Assembly (NCBI RefSeq): GCF_001976065.1
Contig: NZ_MNAH01000002.1
Location: 679,118-743,117, forward strand
Reading direction: 5' to 3'
Source: Pseudomonas putida
GTDB lineage: Bacteria > Pseudomonadota > Gammaproteobacteria > Pseudomonadales > Pseudomonadaceae
DNA: 64,000 nt
The notes below the pieces were generated by a model, which did not search any database, had not been told where the DNA came from, and saw only the letters and a program-made list of their open reading frames with translations. This document shows, in pieces, positions 7,855 through 16,364 of this stretch (positions are counted from its first letter, which is position 1; each line of letters opens with the position of its first letter). Position numbers and translations under genes: made by a program.

Positions 7855-8878
7855 ACGCACGCCGAGGGTGCAGCGCGCGCTGCGCCTGGCCAGTGGCACG
7901 GCACTGTGCCTGGCGGTGAGTTTTGGCCTGGGGATGCCCATCCCGTTTCTGGCGCCGGTGCTGGGGGCATTGCTCTTGGTCAGCATCAATCGTCCGCTGC
8001 CCTTCAAGGCCACCCTGGTGCTGGCACTGACCGCCATGCTGACCACCGGCATCGGCCTGCTGTTGATCCCGCTGCTGCGTTACTACGCGCTCAGCGGCGT
8101 GCTGCTGATCGGCCTGTGCCTGCTGATGGTCTTTCGCTACGGCCAACGTGGCGGCAACAACCTGGTAGTCACCTTCCTGGTGATCGGCCTGACCATGATC
8201 CCCGCCGCCGGGGTTGCCGACTTCGGCCTGGCGGCAACCGTGATCAAGGCGTTGACCAGTGGCCTGCTCCTGGCGGTGCTGATCGGCCGGGTCAGTCACT
8301 GGCTGTTTCCCGAACCCGTCGATGCCCCGCCACCCCCGCCCGCCCCGACGTTGTCGGCGAGTGATGTCGATCGGGTGGCTCTGCGGGCAACCTTGATCGT
8401 GATGCCAACGTTTTTACTGGCCCTGATCGACCCCGCCAGCTACATGCCCATCGTGCTCAAGGCCGTAAGCCTGGGCCAGCAGAGCTCCACCACCAACGCC
8501 CGCGACGCCGCCCGCGAGCTGATTGGCTCGACCTTGCTCGGCGGCCTGTTGGCGATTGCGTTCTGGAGCGCGCTGACGGTCTTTGTGCACCTGTGGATGT
8601 TCTTCCTGTGGATGCTGCTGTTCGCCCTGATCCTGGCGCGCAAGCTCTATGGCCTGAGCCCGGGCCGGTTGAGTCCCGGCTTCTGGCTTAACACCTTGGT
8701 CACCCTGATTATCCTGCTGGGGCAATCGGTGCAGGACAGCCTGGCAGGCAAGGACGTCTACACCGCGTTTGCGGTGAGGATGGGGCTGTTCATCGCCGTG
8801 ACGTTGTATGCCTGCCTGATGGTGCATTTGCTGGATCAGCGGCAAAACGCCAGCCTCGCAGCTACTGGTCCATCATGA
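7844..8878 (+). CDS. DUF2955 (FUSC-like) inner-membrane protein of efflux operon
   Basis: A 344-residue protein with two clusters of hydrophobic segments (about residues 14-150 and 185-335) separated by a proline-rich linker (PPPPPAPTL). This is the layout of DUF2955 and related fusaric-acid-resistance-like proteins. In the known family context it acts with HlyD adaptors, presumably exporting small aromatic acids or toxins. It overlaps the adaptor gene by 11 nt and is the last gene of the operon; its stop abuts that of the next, convergent gene with no bases between. Substrate not deducible from sequence. Confidence 0.8.
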   Translation: MPTKRTPRVQRALRLASGTALCLAVSFGLGMPIPFLAPVLGALLLVSINRPLPFKATLVLALTAMLTTGIGLLLIPLLRYYALSGVLLIGLCLLMVFRYGQRGGNNLVVTFLVIGLTMIPAAGVADFGLAATVIKALTSGLLLAVLIGRVSHWLFPEPVDAPPPPPAPTLSASDVDRVALRATLIVMPTFLLALIDPASYMPIVLKAVSLGQQSSTTNARDAARELIGSTLLGGLLAIAFWSALTVFVHLWMFFLWMLLFALILARKLYGLSPGRLSPGFWLNTLVTLIILLGQSVQDSLAGKDVYTAFAVRMGLFIAVTLYACLMVHLLDQRQNASLAATGPS

Positions 8879-9331
8879 TCAAGGATTAACCTGATACCCC
8901 TTGCCCTGCAGGCAACTGGTATAGGCCGTCGAAGTGGTCGCGGCGTTGGTCTTCTCCTGCTCACGGCGATCCTGGCGCTGGCGCGAGCCGCCGACCACGA
9001 CACCGGCCGCGGCCGTTTCCTTGGCGCGGTCCTGCCGGTAGTCCTGCTTCCTGTCGTCATCGACATTGTCATAGAACTCGTCATGCTGACGCCCGCGCAC
9101 CTGGGCCCCGGCCGCACCGGCCGCAGCCCCCACGGCGGCGCCCTTGACCCGCCCACCCGAGGGTGTCGAGGTGGTCGAGGCACTGCTGGCGGCAATGCTG
9201 TTGCATTCGTTGATATCCAGTTGAGTCTGTTGCGAAGTCTGGCCCTTCAGCGGTACTACCGTCTGGGCCCAGCCCTGGGCGCTGAACAACGACAATGCGA
9301 GGCACAGGCCGATGGGTGACAACCTTTTCAT
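8879..9331 (-). CDS. Secreted glycine-zipper protein of unknown function
   Basis: A 150-residue protein with a clean Sec signal peptide (cleavage after AQGWA, about residue 22) and a glycine/alanine zipper (KGAAVGAAAGAAGAQVRG, about 63-80) of the YMGG-like type found in small envelope proteins. The second half is charged and repetitive (RQHDEFYDNVDDDRKQDYRQDR). One cysteine near residue 39 and one near 142 could form a disulfide. AGGAG lies 6 nt before the ATG. It is monocistronic, convergent with the efflux operon and 44 nt beyond the last hap gene. Function unknown; an outer-membrane or periplasmic stress role is only a guess. Confidence 0.75.
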   Translation of the reverse strand: MKRLSPIGLCLALSLFSAQGWAQTVVPLKGQTSQQTQLDINECNSIAASSASTTSTPSGGRVKGAAVGAAAGAAGAQVRGRQHDEFYDNVDDDRKQDYRQDRAKETAAAGVVVGGSRQRQDRREQEKTNAATTSTAYTSCLQGKGYQVNP

Positions 9332-9375
9332 GATGATCTCCTGATGGGCGTGATTTCACCCTCAAAGAGTGTAGT

Positions 9376-9723
9376 TCAGCCCTCCTCGCCTACCTCGATG
9401 ACCAGACGGTTGTCGATCCAGCGCACCGGCACAGCCTCCAGCCTCGCACCTTTACACGGCCCGTCGATACAGTGCCCGTCTTCAAATCGAAACATCGCGC
9501 TGTGATGTGCGCACATCAGCACCTGGCCGCGATAGGTGCAGAATTCCTGGGGGTGATAGTCCAGCGGCACGGAAAAGTGCGGACAGCGGTTGATATACAC
9601 CCACACCTGCTCGCCCTGGCGCACCGCAACCAGGCCGGCGGGATGCAACTGTTGATGCTGCGGCAGGCCCAGGGCGCCGCCGTCGGCGATGTCTTCGCGT
9701 TGGCACAAGGTGATGAGGGTCAT
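9376..9723 (-). CDS. hapI: Rieske [2Fe-2S] ferredoxin-like protein (HapI position)
   Basis: A 115-residue single-domain Rieske protein with the cluster ligands C47-P-H49 and C71-A-H-H74, as in ferredoxins of ring-hydroxylating dioxygenases and NirD-like proteins. It starts 2 nt after the stop of the YciI-like gene and is last in the hydroquinone operon. Gene order C-D-E-F-G-H-I matches the hap cluster I recall from Pseudomonas fluorescens ACB, hence the symbol. No reductase or oxygenase partner is encoded nearby, so its role is unclear; reactivating an oxidised Fe(III) dioxygenase is one possibility (inference). Confidence 0.8.
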   Translation of the reverse strand: MTLITLCQREDIADGGALGLPQHQQLHPAGLVAVRQGEQVWVYINRCPHFSVPLDYHPQEFCTYRGQVLMCAHHSAMFRFEDGHCIDGPCKGARLEAVPVRWIDNRLVIEVGEEG

Positions 9724-9725
9724 GG

Positions 9726-10037
9726 TCAGCCACGCAGTTCCGGGTTGCCGAGGCTCCAGTGCCAGGGGCGTATCTGGATGCTCGAGAACAGCCCGGCCTG
9801 GACGTAGGGATCGTCCTCGATGAAGGCTTCTACTTCCGCCAGGCTGCCGGCTTCGATGACCAGCAGCGTGCCGTTCATCGCCGCGCCGGCGTCATCGAGG
9901 GTTGGGCCACCCAGGCGTACCACCACCCGGTGGGTATCGGTTGCCCGCAGATGCGCCTGGTGGCTGGGCCGCAGGCGCTGGCGCAAGGCCTGGGACTGCG
10001 GGTGGTCGGTGGCGAATACCGCAAAGAACTGGCCCAT
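9726..10037 (-). CDS. hapH: YciI-like protein (HapH position)
   Basis: A 103-residue YciI-superfamily (dimeric alpha-beta barrel) protein. It starts MGQFFAVFATDHP, with a conserved histidine in RPSHQAHL (about residues 24-30) and an Asp-rich ending loop (IEDDPYVQAGLFSSIQIRPW). Members of this fold include muconolactone-isomerase-like and chlorohydroquinone-pathway accessory proteins, so a small role in isomerising or dehydrating a ring-cleavage product is plausible. It starts 3 nt after the dioxygenase stop and 2 nt separate it from the Rieske gene, so the three are co-translated. Confidence 0.75.
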   Translation of the reverse strand: MGQFFAVFATDHPQSQALRQRLRPSHQAHLRATDTHRVVVRLGGPTLDDAGAAMNGTLLVIEAGSLAEVEAFIEDDPYVQAGLFSSIQIRPWHWSLGNPELRG

Positions 10038-10040
10038 GGT

Positions 10041-10913
10041 TCACCCGGCTTCCATGACGAATTCGTAACACGCCCGCTTGAATGGCAACGGCATGCCCAG
10101 CCGTGCGGACACTTCATCGTGAGCGGCGCGGTCTTCATAGATCACCTGCAACGATTGCTTCACACCGAACACCGCGTCGGACCCCAGGTACGGATCGTCG
10201 TGATTGAACAGGTGGGTCACCAGTTTGCGGTACCCCGGCACTTCGATCATGAAATGCAGGTGCGCCGGCCGCCAGGCATGCCGGTTGGCGGCGTCGAGCA
10301 TGCGTCCCACCGGGCCATCGGTGGGGATCGGATAGGCCACCGGGACAATCGTGCGGATTGCAAAGCAACCGTCGGCGTCGGTGCGATATCGACCGCGCAG
10401 GTTGCCGAACGGCTGTTCGCTGTCCTGGCCGGAATACATGCCGTTTTCGGCGGTCTGCCAGACGTCCAGCACCGCGCCGGCCAAGGCATTGCCCTGGGTA
10501 TCGACCACCCGTCCGCGCACCAGCGCCGTCTCGCCCGGGGTGAAGGCCATGTTCTCGCCGAACGCGCGCTCGGGCATGCCTTCGATATAGAACGGCCCGA
10601 ACACCGTGGTTTCGGTGGCGGTTGCGCTGTGTCGATGGTTGATCGCGTCGACCAGCATCGACACGCCCAGGGTGTCCGAGAGCAGGATGAACTCCTGGCG
10701 TACCAGGCCATCGCACGTGTGGCCGGTGTCGGTCAGGAAGCGGATGCCTTCGAGCCACTCCTGTTCGGTCAACTCAACCTCACTGACGAAAGCGTGCAGG
10801 TGCCGGACCAGGCTTTGCATGATCTGTTTGTAGCGCGCATCCGGCGCGTCGGCGAAGCTGTTCACCGCCTGCTCGGAGATGAGCTTTTCGATGGTTTTGT
10901 CTTGATCGGTCAT
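10041..10913 (-). CDS. hapG: Intradiol dioxygenase, hydroxyquinol 1,2-dioxygenase type (HapG position)
   Basis: A 290-residue non-haem Fe(III) dioxygenase. The four expected ligands are visible: Y160 (ENGMYS), Y194 (PVAYPIP), H218 and H220 (RPAHLHF). The N-terminal helical dimerisation domain and FGPFYIEGMPE (about 105-115) are typical of hydroxyquinol dioxygenases, which open 1,2,4-trihydroxybenzene to maleylacetate. In the hap operon this would handle hydroxyquinol while HapCD handles hydroquinone, both feeding maleylacetate reductase. The gap to the maleylacetate reductase gene upstream is 38 nt. Confidence 0.88.
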   Translation of the reverse strand: MTDQDKTIEKLISEQAVNSFADAPDARYKQIMQSLVRHLHAFVSEVELTEQEWLEGIRFLTDTGHTCDGLVRQEFILLSDTLGVSMLVDAINHRHSATATETTVFGPFYIEGMPERAFGENMAFTPGETALVRGRVVDTQGNALAGAVLDVWQTAENGMYSGQDSEQPFGNLRGRYRTDADGCFAIRTIVPVAYPIPTDGPVGRMLDAANRHAWRPAHLHFMIEVPGYRKLVTHLFNHDDPYLGSDAVFGVKQSLQVIYEDRAAHDEVSARLGMPLPFKRACYEFVMEAG

Positions 10914-10951
10914 TGTTCTTGTTCCGACATGGGCTGGCTGCGCTGCTCGGG

Positions 10952-12019
10952 TCAGGCTGGCGCCTGGCCATTCATGGCACGGGTCAGCAGTGCTTCGATC
11001 GGGCCTTGTTCAAACGGCCGTGGATTGTAATAAGGGCTGGCACAGGCGATTTTTGCCGCCTCGGCCGGCCCGTTTGGCGGCAGGCCGATGTCCGCCAGGG
11101 CCAATGGAATACCCAGCTTCTGGTTGAGTGCATACAACAATGGGCCCACCTCGCTGGCCTGGCTACCACCCAAGGCGCGTGCGGCGCGTTGCAACGGCTC
11201 GGCGGCGGCTTCGCGGTTGTAATGCGCGGCATGGGGCAACACGATGGCGTGGGCCTGGGCGTGGGGCAGATTGAAGGTGCCGCCCAGGGTGTGGCAAAGC
11301 TTGTGGTGCAAGGCCATGCCCACCGAGCCCAGGCAAATGCCCGCCAGCCACGCGCCGTACAACGCCTGGCTGCGAGCCTGCGCATCGTTGGGGTCATTGA
11401 CCACCCCCGGCAAGGCCTGGGCCAGCGAGCGAATCGATTCCTCGGCCATGAAGCCGATGATCGGGTTGGCGTCCTCGGCGTACAGCGCTTCCACCGCGTG
11501 GGCCATGGCGTTCATGCCCGAACAGGCGGAGATCTGCGCCGGCAGGGTCAAGGTCAATTGCGGGTCGTAGATGACGGTTTTCGGCAACACCCGTGGATCA
11601 CGCCCGGTTTTCTTCAGGCGATTTTCGGTCAGCCCGTAGATCGGCGTCATCTCGGAGCCGGCGTAAGTGGTCGGCACCGCCACGATCGGCAACCCCGACT
11701 CCATGGCAATCGCCTTGCCCAGGCCAATGGTCGAACCACCGCCGATAGCCACGCAGCAATCGGCATCCAGGTGCGCCGCTTCGACGCGCGCCGCTTGTGC
11801 CACTTCCAGCGGCACATGCATCACCGCGTGCGGGTACACGCCTGCGGCGCGATCGCCGAGCAACGCCGCGACGCGTTCGCCCAGGCCGTGTTGTTCCGGG
11901 GTGGTGAGGATCAGCGCCCGGCGAGCGCCCAGACGCTCGATTTCTTCGGCCAGTGCCGAGAGCTTGCCCCAGCCGAACACCACGCGGGTCGGCAGGCTTT
12001 GGTAGACAAAAGGATTCAT
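10952..12019 (-). CDS. hapF: Maleylacetate reductase
   Basis: A 355-residue iron-type alcohol dehydrogenase-family enzyme. GGGSTIGLGKAIA (about residue 90) is the nucleotide-binding stretch; TTYAGSEMTPIYG and the histidine-rich region ALHHKLCHTLGG (about 235-246) are typical of maleylacetate reductases, which reduce maleylacetate to 3-oxoadipate with NAD(P)H. ATG 12019 is chosen because it gives the standard family N-terminus MNPFVYQSLPTRVVFG. It is 8 nt from the stop of the semialdehyde dehydrogenase gene. The pathway joins the beta-ketoadipate route, whose later genes are not in this window. Confidence 0.92.
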   Translation of the reverse strand: MNPFVYQSLPTRVVFGWGKLSALAEEIERLGARRALILTTPEQHGLGERVAALLGDRAAGVYPHAVMHVPLEVAQAARVEAAHLDADCCVAIGGGSTIGLGKAIAMESGLPIVAVPTTYAGSEMTPIYGLTENRLKKTGRDPRVLPKTVIYDPQLTLTLPAQISACSGMNAMAHAVEALYAEDANPIIGFMAEESIRSLAQALPGVVNDPNDAQARSQALYGAWLAGICLGSVGMALHHKLCHTLGGTFNLPHAQAHAIVLPHAAHYNREAAAEPLQRAARALGGSQASEVGPLLYALNQKLGIPLALADIGLPPNGPAEAAKIACASPYYNPRPFEQGPIEALLTRAMNGQAPA

Positions 12020-12027
12020 GACCGGCC

Positions 12028-13491
12028 TCAGCGCTTGAAATGTGGCGCGATTGTCGCGTCGACGTTGACCCACACCGAGCGTGCTTCGGTGTAGTCGTGG
12101 ATCGCTTCGAAACCCATTTCCCGGCCATAACCGGATTGACCGACGCCGCCGAACGGGCTGCCCGGACTGACGCGTTTGTAGCAGTTGATCCAGCACATGC
12201 CGGCATGGATGGCGTCGGCCATTTTGTGCGCCCGGCTCAGGTTCTGCGTCCACAGGCCGCTGCCCAGGCCGTACTCAGTGCTGTTGGCGATGGCCAGCGC
12301 TTCTTCGTCGGTGCGAAAGCGCACGACGGTGACGAAGGGACCGAAGACTTCTTCCTGGCAGACCCGGTCACCCGGCTTGGCCTCGACCACGGTGGGTTCG
12401 ACATAAAAACCCCTGGCCAGCGCCGGGTCGTCGGGTGCCTTGCCGCCGGCGAGGACCTTGCCGCCCTGCTCGATGGCGATGTCGATGTAGGCCAGGACGC
12501 GGTCGCGGTGCAGGGCCGAGGTCAGCGGGCCCATCTCGGTTTGCGGGTCCATCGGGTCACCGAGGCGGATCGATTTGGCCAGGGCGATGAAACGTTCGAG
12601 GAACTGCTCGGCAATGTCTTCATGCAGAATCAGCCGCGAGCCGGCAATGCACGCCTGACCCTGGTTGTGGAAGATCGCCCAGGCAGCGCCGTTGGCCGCC
12701 GCTTCCAGGTTGGCGTCCTCAAACACGATGTTCGCCCCTTTGCCACCCAGCTCCAACTGGATGCGCTTGAGGTTGCCTTTCGAGGCTTCGACAATCCGCC
12801 GGCCGGTGGCGGTCGAGCCGGTAAAGGCAATCTTGCCGACGTCGAGGTGTTCCGCCAGCGCCTGGCCCGCGGTATGGCCGTAGCCCGGCACCACGTTGAC
12901 CACGCCCTTGGGGAAGCCGACTTCGGTCATCAGCTCGACAATGCGCAAGGTCGACAGCGGGGTGATTTCCGAGGGCTTGATGACGACGGTGTTCCCTGCT
13001 GCCAGGGCCGGGCCCATTTTCCAGCTGGTGAACATCAGCGGGAAATTCCACGGCACGATCTGCCCGACCACACCGATCGGCTTGCGCTGCACGTAATTGA
13101 GGAAGCCGGCTTCAACAGGGATCACCGCGCCTTCGATCTTGTCGGCCATGCCGCCGAAATAGCGGAAACAGGCGGCGGTGCGCGGGACATCGAGGCCACG
13201 GGAGTCGCGGATCGGGTGCCCGGTGTCGAGGGATTCGAGCTGCGCCAGTTCTTCGCTGCATTCTTCAATCTTGTCCGCCAGCTTGAGTAACAGGCGTCCG
13301 CGCTCGGCAGCACCCAGCGCCGACCAGGCCGGAAACGCCCGTTTGGCGGCGGCCACCGCGAGGTCGATGTCAGCGGCTTCGGCGGCGGCGATGCGGGTGA
13401 TCAATGAGCCGTCGTGGGGCGACACGACGTCGATGGTGCCGCCGGCGAGCGCGTCGATGAAGCGGCCATCGATATAGAGCTGATTTTGCAT
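12028..13491 (-). CDS. hapE: 4-hydroxymuconic semialdehyde dehydrogenase
   Basis: A 487-residue NAD(P)-dependent aldehyde dehydrogenase with general base E247 (QLELGGKGAN) and nucleophile C281 (NQGQACIAGSR), plus IVPWNFPL and FTGSTATG cofactor-binding motifs. General family similarity is to betaine aldehyde dehydrogenases; the specific call comes from its place between the hydroquinone dioxygenase and maleylacetate reductase, where 4-hydroxymuconic semialdehyde must be oxidised to maleylacetate. ATG 13491 has GAGGAAACC just upstream; an upstream in-frame start lacks this. Confidence 0.88.
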   Translation of the reverse strand: MQNQLYIDGRFIDALAGGTIDVVSPHDGSLITRIAAAEAADIDLAVAAAKRAFPAWSALGAAERGRLLLKLADKIEECSEELAQLESLDTGHPIRDSRGLDVPRTAACFRYFGGMADKIEGAVIPVEAGFLNYVQRKPIGVVGQIVPWNFPLMFTSWKMGPALAAGNTVVIKPSEITPLSTLRIVELMTEVGFPKGVVNVVPGYGHTAGQALAEHLDVGKIAFTGSTATGRRIVEASKGNLKRIQLELGGKGANIVFEDANLEAAANGAAWAIFHNQGQACIAGSRLILHEDIAEQFLERFIALAKSIRLGDPMDPQTEMGPLTSALHRDRVLAYIDIAIEQGGKVLAGGKAPDDPALARGFYVEPTVVEAKPGDRVCQEEVFGPFVTVVRFRTDEEALAIANSTEYGLGSGLWTQNLSRAHKMADAIHAGMCWINCYKRVSPGSPFGGVGQSGYGREMGFEAIHDYTEARSVWVNVDATIAPHFKR

Positions 13492-13581
13492 AATGGTTTC
13501 CTCGCACCGCGCCTTAGGCGCAGTGTCTGACTGGATGGCTGAGTGCGTGGCCCGACGCGATGCCGGGCCAGGCACGAGGGC

Positions 13582-14601
13582 TTAGAATTCGATCGGGTAC
13601 GGCGTGAGCTCGCCGCTTTCATAGCGTTGCGGCAGGTTCGGCGTGGCGTTTTCCCAGACCAGCAGCATCGAGCGCTTGGTCGAATAGCCCTGGTGGCGAA
13701 TGTCGGCGGGCATGGCGCAGATGTCGCCGGCACGCATGGTGATACGCGCACGGGGGTTGCCGTCGTCCTTGTCGCCGACATCCCAGATGATCTCGTCCGA
13801 CAGCTGCAGGAACCACTCGATGCGGTCATTGCCATGGAACACCGGCAGGATGAATTCTTCGGTGGTCGGGCAGAACAGGCTGGCCTTGCACACCGAGGTC
13901 ACCGACGGGTTCCAGGTCACGTCGGAGCGCGACAGGTACTTGTGCAGGTTGAAGGCATGCAACTGGCCTTCGAAACCTTCCGCCGCGTGGATCTCCGGCT
14001 CGTCCTGGGGCACATCGATGAACTGGCGGTTGACCGGCAGATCGTTGCGCAGCGGCGAATCGTCCGGCAGGCCGGGCATGCGCTTGGTGGCGATGCGAAA
14101 GCGCTCGATGGCTTCGATGTTGTTGCCGTTCTTGCGACCGAAGGCGCTGCCGGTTTCTTCAGGGGCGGCAAAGGGGTCGAAAGTGGCGTTGGTCCAGTCG
14201 CGCAGGATCGCCTTGAACGTCGCCATGATCAGCGGCGTTTCGAAGTTTTCCGTGTAGTTGACGCCTGCCGCCTTTAGCGTGCCATTGAAGGTGCCAGCGT
14301 ACAGGTCGACCTTGCCGTAGTAGTTGCGGGTGCCGATGACGTGGTCGAAGTTGACCCAACCGTAGAAAAAGCCCCAGGCCACGTCGCGCATCAAGGCCCG
14401 CAGGAACGCATCCACCGGAATCAAGTGCGAACGGGTCTGGCCTTTGGCGGGCCAGGTGATACGGGCAAAATACTCGTCGCGCGACAGTTCGAACGCGCCA
14501 AGTTTGAAGGCGCGATAGCCGGTCACGGGATGGGCAGCACCGGCCTGGACGTCTTCATCGGCAAACAGTGGAGTTGGGACAGTGGTTTCAAGCATGGCCA
14601 T
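13582..14601 (-). CDS. hapD: Hydroquinone 1,2-dioxygenase, large (catalytic) subunit
   Basis: A 339-residue cupin-type Fe(II) dioxygenase. The C-terminal domain contains H256-G-N258-DRI-E262 and H303 (ADIRHQG), which match, at identical numbering, the iron ligands I recall for the PnpD subunit of the PnpCD hydroquinone dioxygenase. It cleaves hydroquinone between C1 and C2 to 4-hydroxymuconic semialdehyde, as a heterotetramer with the small subunit encoded 45 nt upstream. ATG 14601 has GAGGAACC upstream; ATG 14595 is an alternative two residues in. The protein is easily mistaken for 3-hydroxyanthranilate dioxygenase, which shares this cupin fold. Confidence 0.92.
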   Translation of the reverse strand: MAMLETTVPTPLFADEDVQAGAAHPVTGYRAFKLGAFELSRDEYFARITWPAKGQTRSHLIPVDAFLRALMRDVAWGFFYGWVNFDHVIGTRNYYGKVDLYAGTFNGTLKAAGVNYTENFETPLIMATFKAILRDWTNATFDPFAAPEETGSAFGRKNGNNIEAIERFRIATKRMPGLPDDSPLRNDLPVNRQFIDVPQDEPEIHAAEGFEGQLHAFNLHKYLSRSDVTWNPSVTSVCKASLFCPTTEEFILPVFHGNDRIEWFLQLSDEIIWDVGDKDDGNPRARITMRAGDICAMPADIRHQGYSTKRSMLLVWENATPNLPQRYESGELTPYPIEF

Positions 14602-14646
14602 GGCGGGGTTCCTCTTGTTTTTGTGGGCGGGGGACGGCTGGGCAGA

Positions 14647-15141
14647 TCACTTCAGGCAGATGTCGGCCCACTTCTCGACCGACAACGGGCCCTTGATCGT
14701 CTGCTGCAGGATCACGCCCGGGCGACTGGCTTCGAAGCGATAGGCCGTGCCCACTGGCAGCAGGCACTGGTGGCCGCGCTTGAGCAGGACGTAACCCATG
14801 GGTTTGCCCGCCGGCACGTCACCGGCCAGTTGCGTGCCCTCGCCTGCCATCAATGGCGCATCGAGCTTGAGGAAATCCACCCGCACTTCACCGTCCATGA
14901 CGATGGCGAACTCGTCGTGCGCGGCCGTGTACCAGGGCGACTGGCCTTCGGCGCGCAGGGTTTCGATGACGTAGCCGAGGTTGAGGCCCACCACGACTTT
15001 TTCATAAGGCCGGGATTGTTCGGCCACCTCGAACACGTTGGAAAACGCGTAGTGACTGGCCTGGCCGCTGATGATCTCGACCGAGCCCTTGGTGTAGTTC
15101 TCCAACGAGCCGAAGACCGTTTCGATTGCCGCGCTACTCAT
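14647..15141 (-). CDS. hapC: Hydroquinone 1,2-dioxygenase, small subunit
   Basis: A 164-residue cupin-fold protein (MSSAAIETVFGSLENYTKG...), the expected size for the small subunit of HapCD/PnpCD enzymes. Residues around VVVGLNLGYVIETLRAEG and WYTAAHDEFAIVMDGEVRVDFLKLD form the beta-barrel; it lacks the full His/Glu/His set of the large subunit, consistent with a structural role. ATG 15141 is chosen because upstream in-frame codons read through the promoter region and a REP element. It is the first gene of the hydroquinone operon; a LysR-type dyad lies 89 nt upstream. Confidence 0.88.
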   Translation of the reverse strand: MSSAAIETVFGSLENYTKGSVEIISGQASHYAFSNVFEVAEQSRPYEKVVVGLNLGYVIETLRAEGQSPWYTAAHDEFAIVMDGEVRVDFLKLDAPLMAGEGTQLAGDVPAGKPMGYVLLKRGHQCLLPVGTAYRFEASRPGVILQQTIKGPLSVEKWADICLK

Positions 15142-15229
15142 GGTTTTCACCGTTTTGTTGTTGTAGTAACAGTGGGGCAACAGTACGTCTGTGCCCTTGC
15201 TGGAACAATTAGAGAGTCGGCGACAACAG

Positions 15230-15248
15230 TGTTCGCGAAACGCAAACA
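15230..15248. promoter_or_regulatory. Candidate LysR-type binding site for hap operon
   Basis: TGTTCGCGAAACGCAAACA has arms TGTTCGCG and CGCAAACA (7 of 8 pair) and fits TGTT-N11-AACA. It is 89 nt upstream of hapC and near the adjacent LysR gene, where an activator site is expected. Confidence 0.4.
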
Positions 15249-15267
15249 CCGGGGTCACTGCAATCTT

Positions 15268-15354
15268 TGTAGGAGCGAGCCTGCTCGCGAAGCAGGTCAG
15301 CCAACATTCCCGTCGAATGAAAAAACCCATTCGCGAGCAGGCTCGCTGCCACAG
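15268..15354 (+). repeat. REP pair between LysR gene and hap operon
   Basis: Inverted hairpins TGTAGGAGCGAGCCTGCTCGCGA and TCGCGAGCAGGCTCGCTGCCACA separated by about 40 nt. It lies just after the LysR stop. Confidence 0.9.
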
Positions 15355-15370
15355 GTTTTTGTGTGTTGAC

Positions 15371-16300
15371 TCAGCGCACCCAGCCGCGCTCGAGCAAGGG
15401 CTTGTCCCAGCATGGCTCATCGCCAAAGTTTTCCACCAGGAAGTCGATCAACGTACGGACTTTCAAGGCCCGGCGCTGGGTGGCGGGATACACCGCGGAG
15501 AAATTGAAGGAAGACAACGCGTACTCGGGCAACACTGGAATCAACCGGCCGCTGAGCAGGTCGTCACTGGCCACCAGCGTCGGCAGGCAGACAATGCACA
15601 CGCCCGTCTGCGCGTAATCGCGCAGCAGATGCACAGAGTTTGAGCGCACCTGACCGGGCAGGCTCAGTTCCACCTGCTCCTCTTCGCCGTTGAACAGCCA
15701 GCGGTTGCGCGACGGATAGCCCTCATACAGGGCGATCTTGTGTTGCAGCAATTGCTGGGGATGGGTCGGCACGCCGAACTCGCTGGCGTAATCGGGCGAC
15801 ATGCAGAACAGCCGGCGAACGCTGAACAATTTGCGTTCGATCAGGGTTTCCGCCATCGGCGGGAACATCTGGAACGCCACATCAAAGCCTTCCTCGATCG
15901 GGTCCACCACCCGGTCATTGACGATGACGTCCACCTCAATGTCCGGGTACAGCCGCGTGAACTCGGCCAGCATGCGGCCGAAATGGCCGATGGCAAATCC
16001 GGGCAGCATCTGCACCCGCAGCTTGCCGGTGGGTTTGGCGCGCAGTTCGCGCATGTGTTCGGTCAACGAGTTGAAACTCGCGACCATGTCCGCGCATTCC
16101 TTGTAGTACGTCTCTCCGACCTCGGAGAGCCGTACATGGCGGGTGCTGCGATGGAACAGCGGCGCATTGATGAACTGCTCCAGCTGCTGGATGCGGTGGG
16201 TGATGACCGAGCGGGTCACGCCCAGTTGCTGGGCCGCCCTGGCGAAGTTGCCGGTTTCGGCAACCCGCACGAAGGCTTCGACACTGAGTAAACGATCCAT
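15371..16300 (-). CDS. LysR-family transcriptional regulator (probable hap regulator)
   Basis: A 309-residue LysR protein. The winged HTH is at residues 1-60 (MDRLLSVEAFVRVAETGNFARAA...RSVITHRIQQLE), followed by the two-lobed effector domain (VQMLPGFAIGHFGRMLAEF). Start 16300 gives the usual family N-terminus. It is encoded on the same strand as, and directly upstream of, the hydroquinone dioxygenase genes, with a REP pair and a LysR-type dyad in between, so it most likely activates hap transcription in response to hydroquinone or an intermediate. It may equally be co-transcribed with the NTF2, cytochrome and flavoprotein genes 64 nt upstream. Confidence 0.9.
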   Translation of the reverse strand: MDRLLSVEAFVRVAETGNFARAAQQLGVTRSVITHRIQQLEQFINAPLFHRSTRHVRLSEVGETYYKECADMVASFNSLTEHMRELRAKPTGKLRVQMLPGFAIGHFGRMLAEFTRLYPDIEVDVIVNDRVVDPIEEGFDVAFQMFPPMAETLIERKLFSVRRLFCMSPDYASEFGVPTHPQQLLQHKIALYEGYPSRNRWLFNGEEEQVELSLPGQVRSNSVHLLRDYAQTGVCIVCLPTLVASDDLLSGRLIPVLPEYALSSFNFSAVYPATQRRALKVRTLIDFLVENFGDEPCWDKPLLERGWVR

Positions 16301-16337
16301 GGGGCAGGTTCCTGGGGAGTGCCATTCATTGTAGAAC

Positions 16338-16362
16338 CTGTAGGAACCGGCTTGCTGGCGAT
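16338..16362 (+). repeat. Single REP hairpin
   Basis: CTGTAGGAACCGGCTTGCTGGCG, a lone unpaired REP unit between the NTF2-fold gene and the LysR gene. Confidence 0.7.
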
Positions 16363-16364
16363 GA

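Noticed and set aside
13582..14601. Reading hapD as 3-hydroxyanthranilate 3,4-dioxygenase
   Set aside because: The fold is similar, but the partner small subunit, the ligand spacing H256/N258/E262/H303 and the hapCDEFGHI order identify a hydroquinone dioxygenase.
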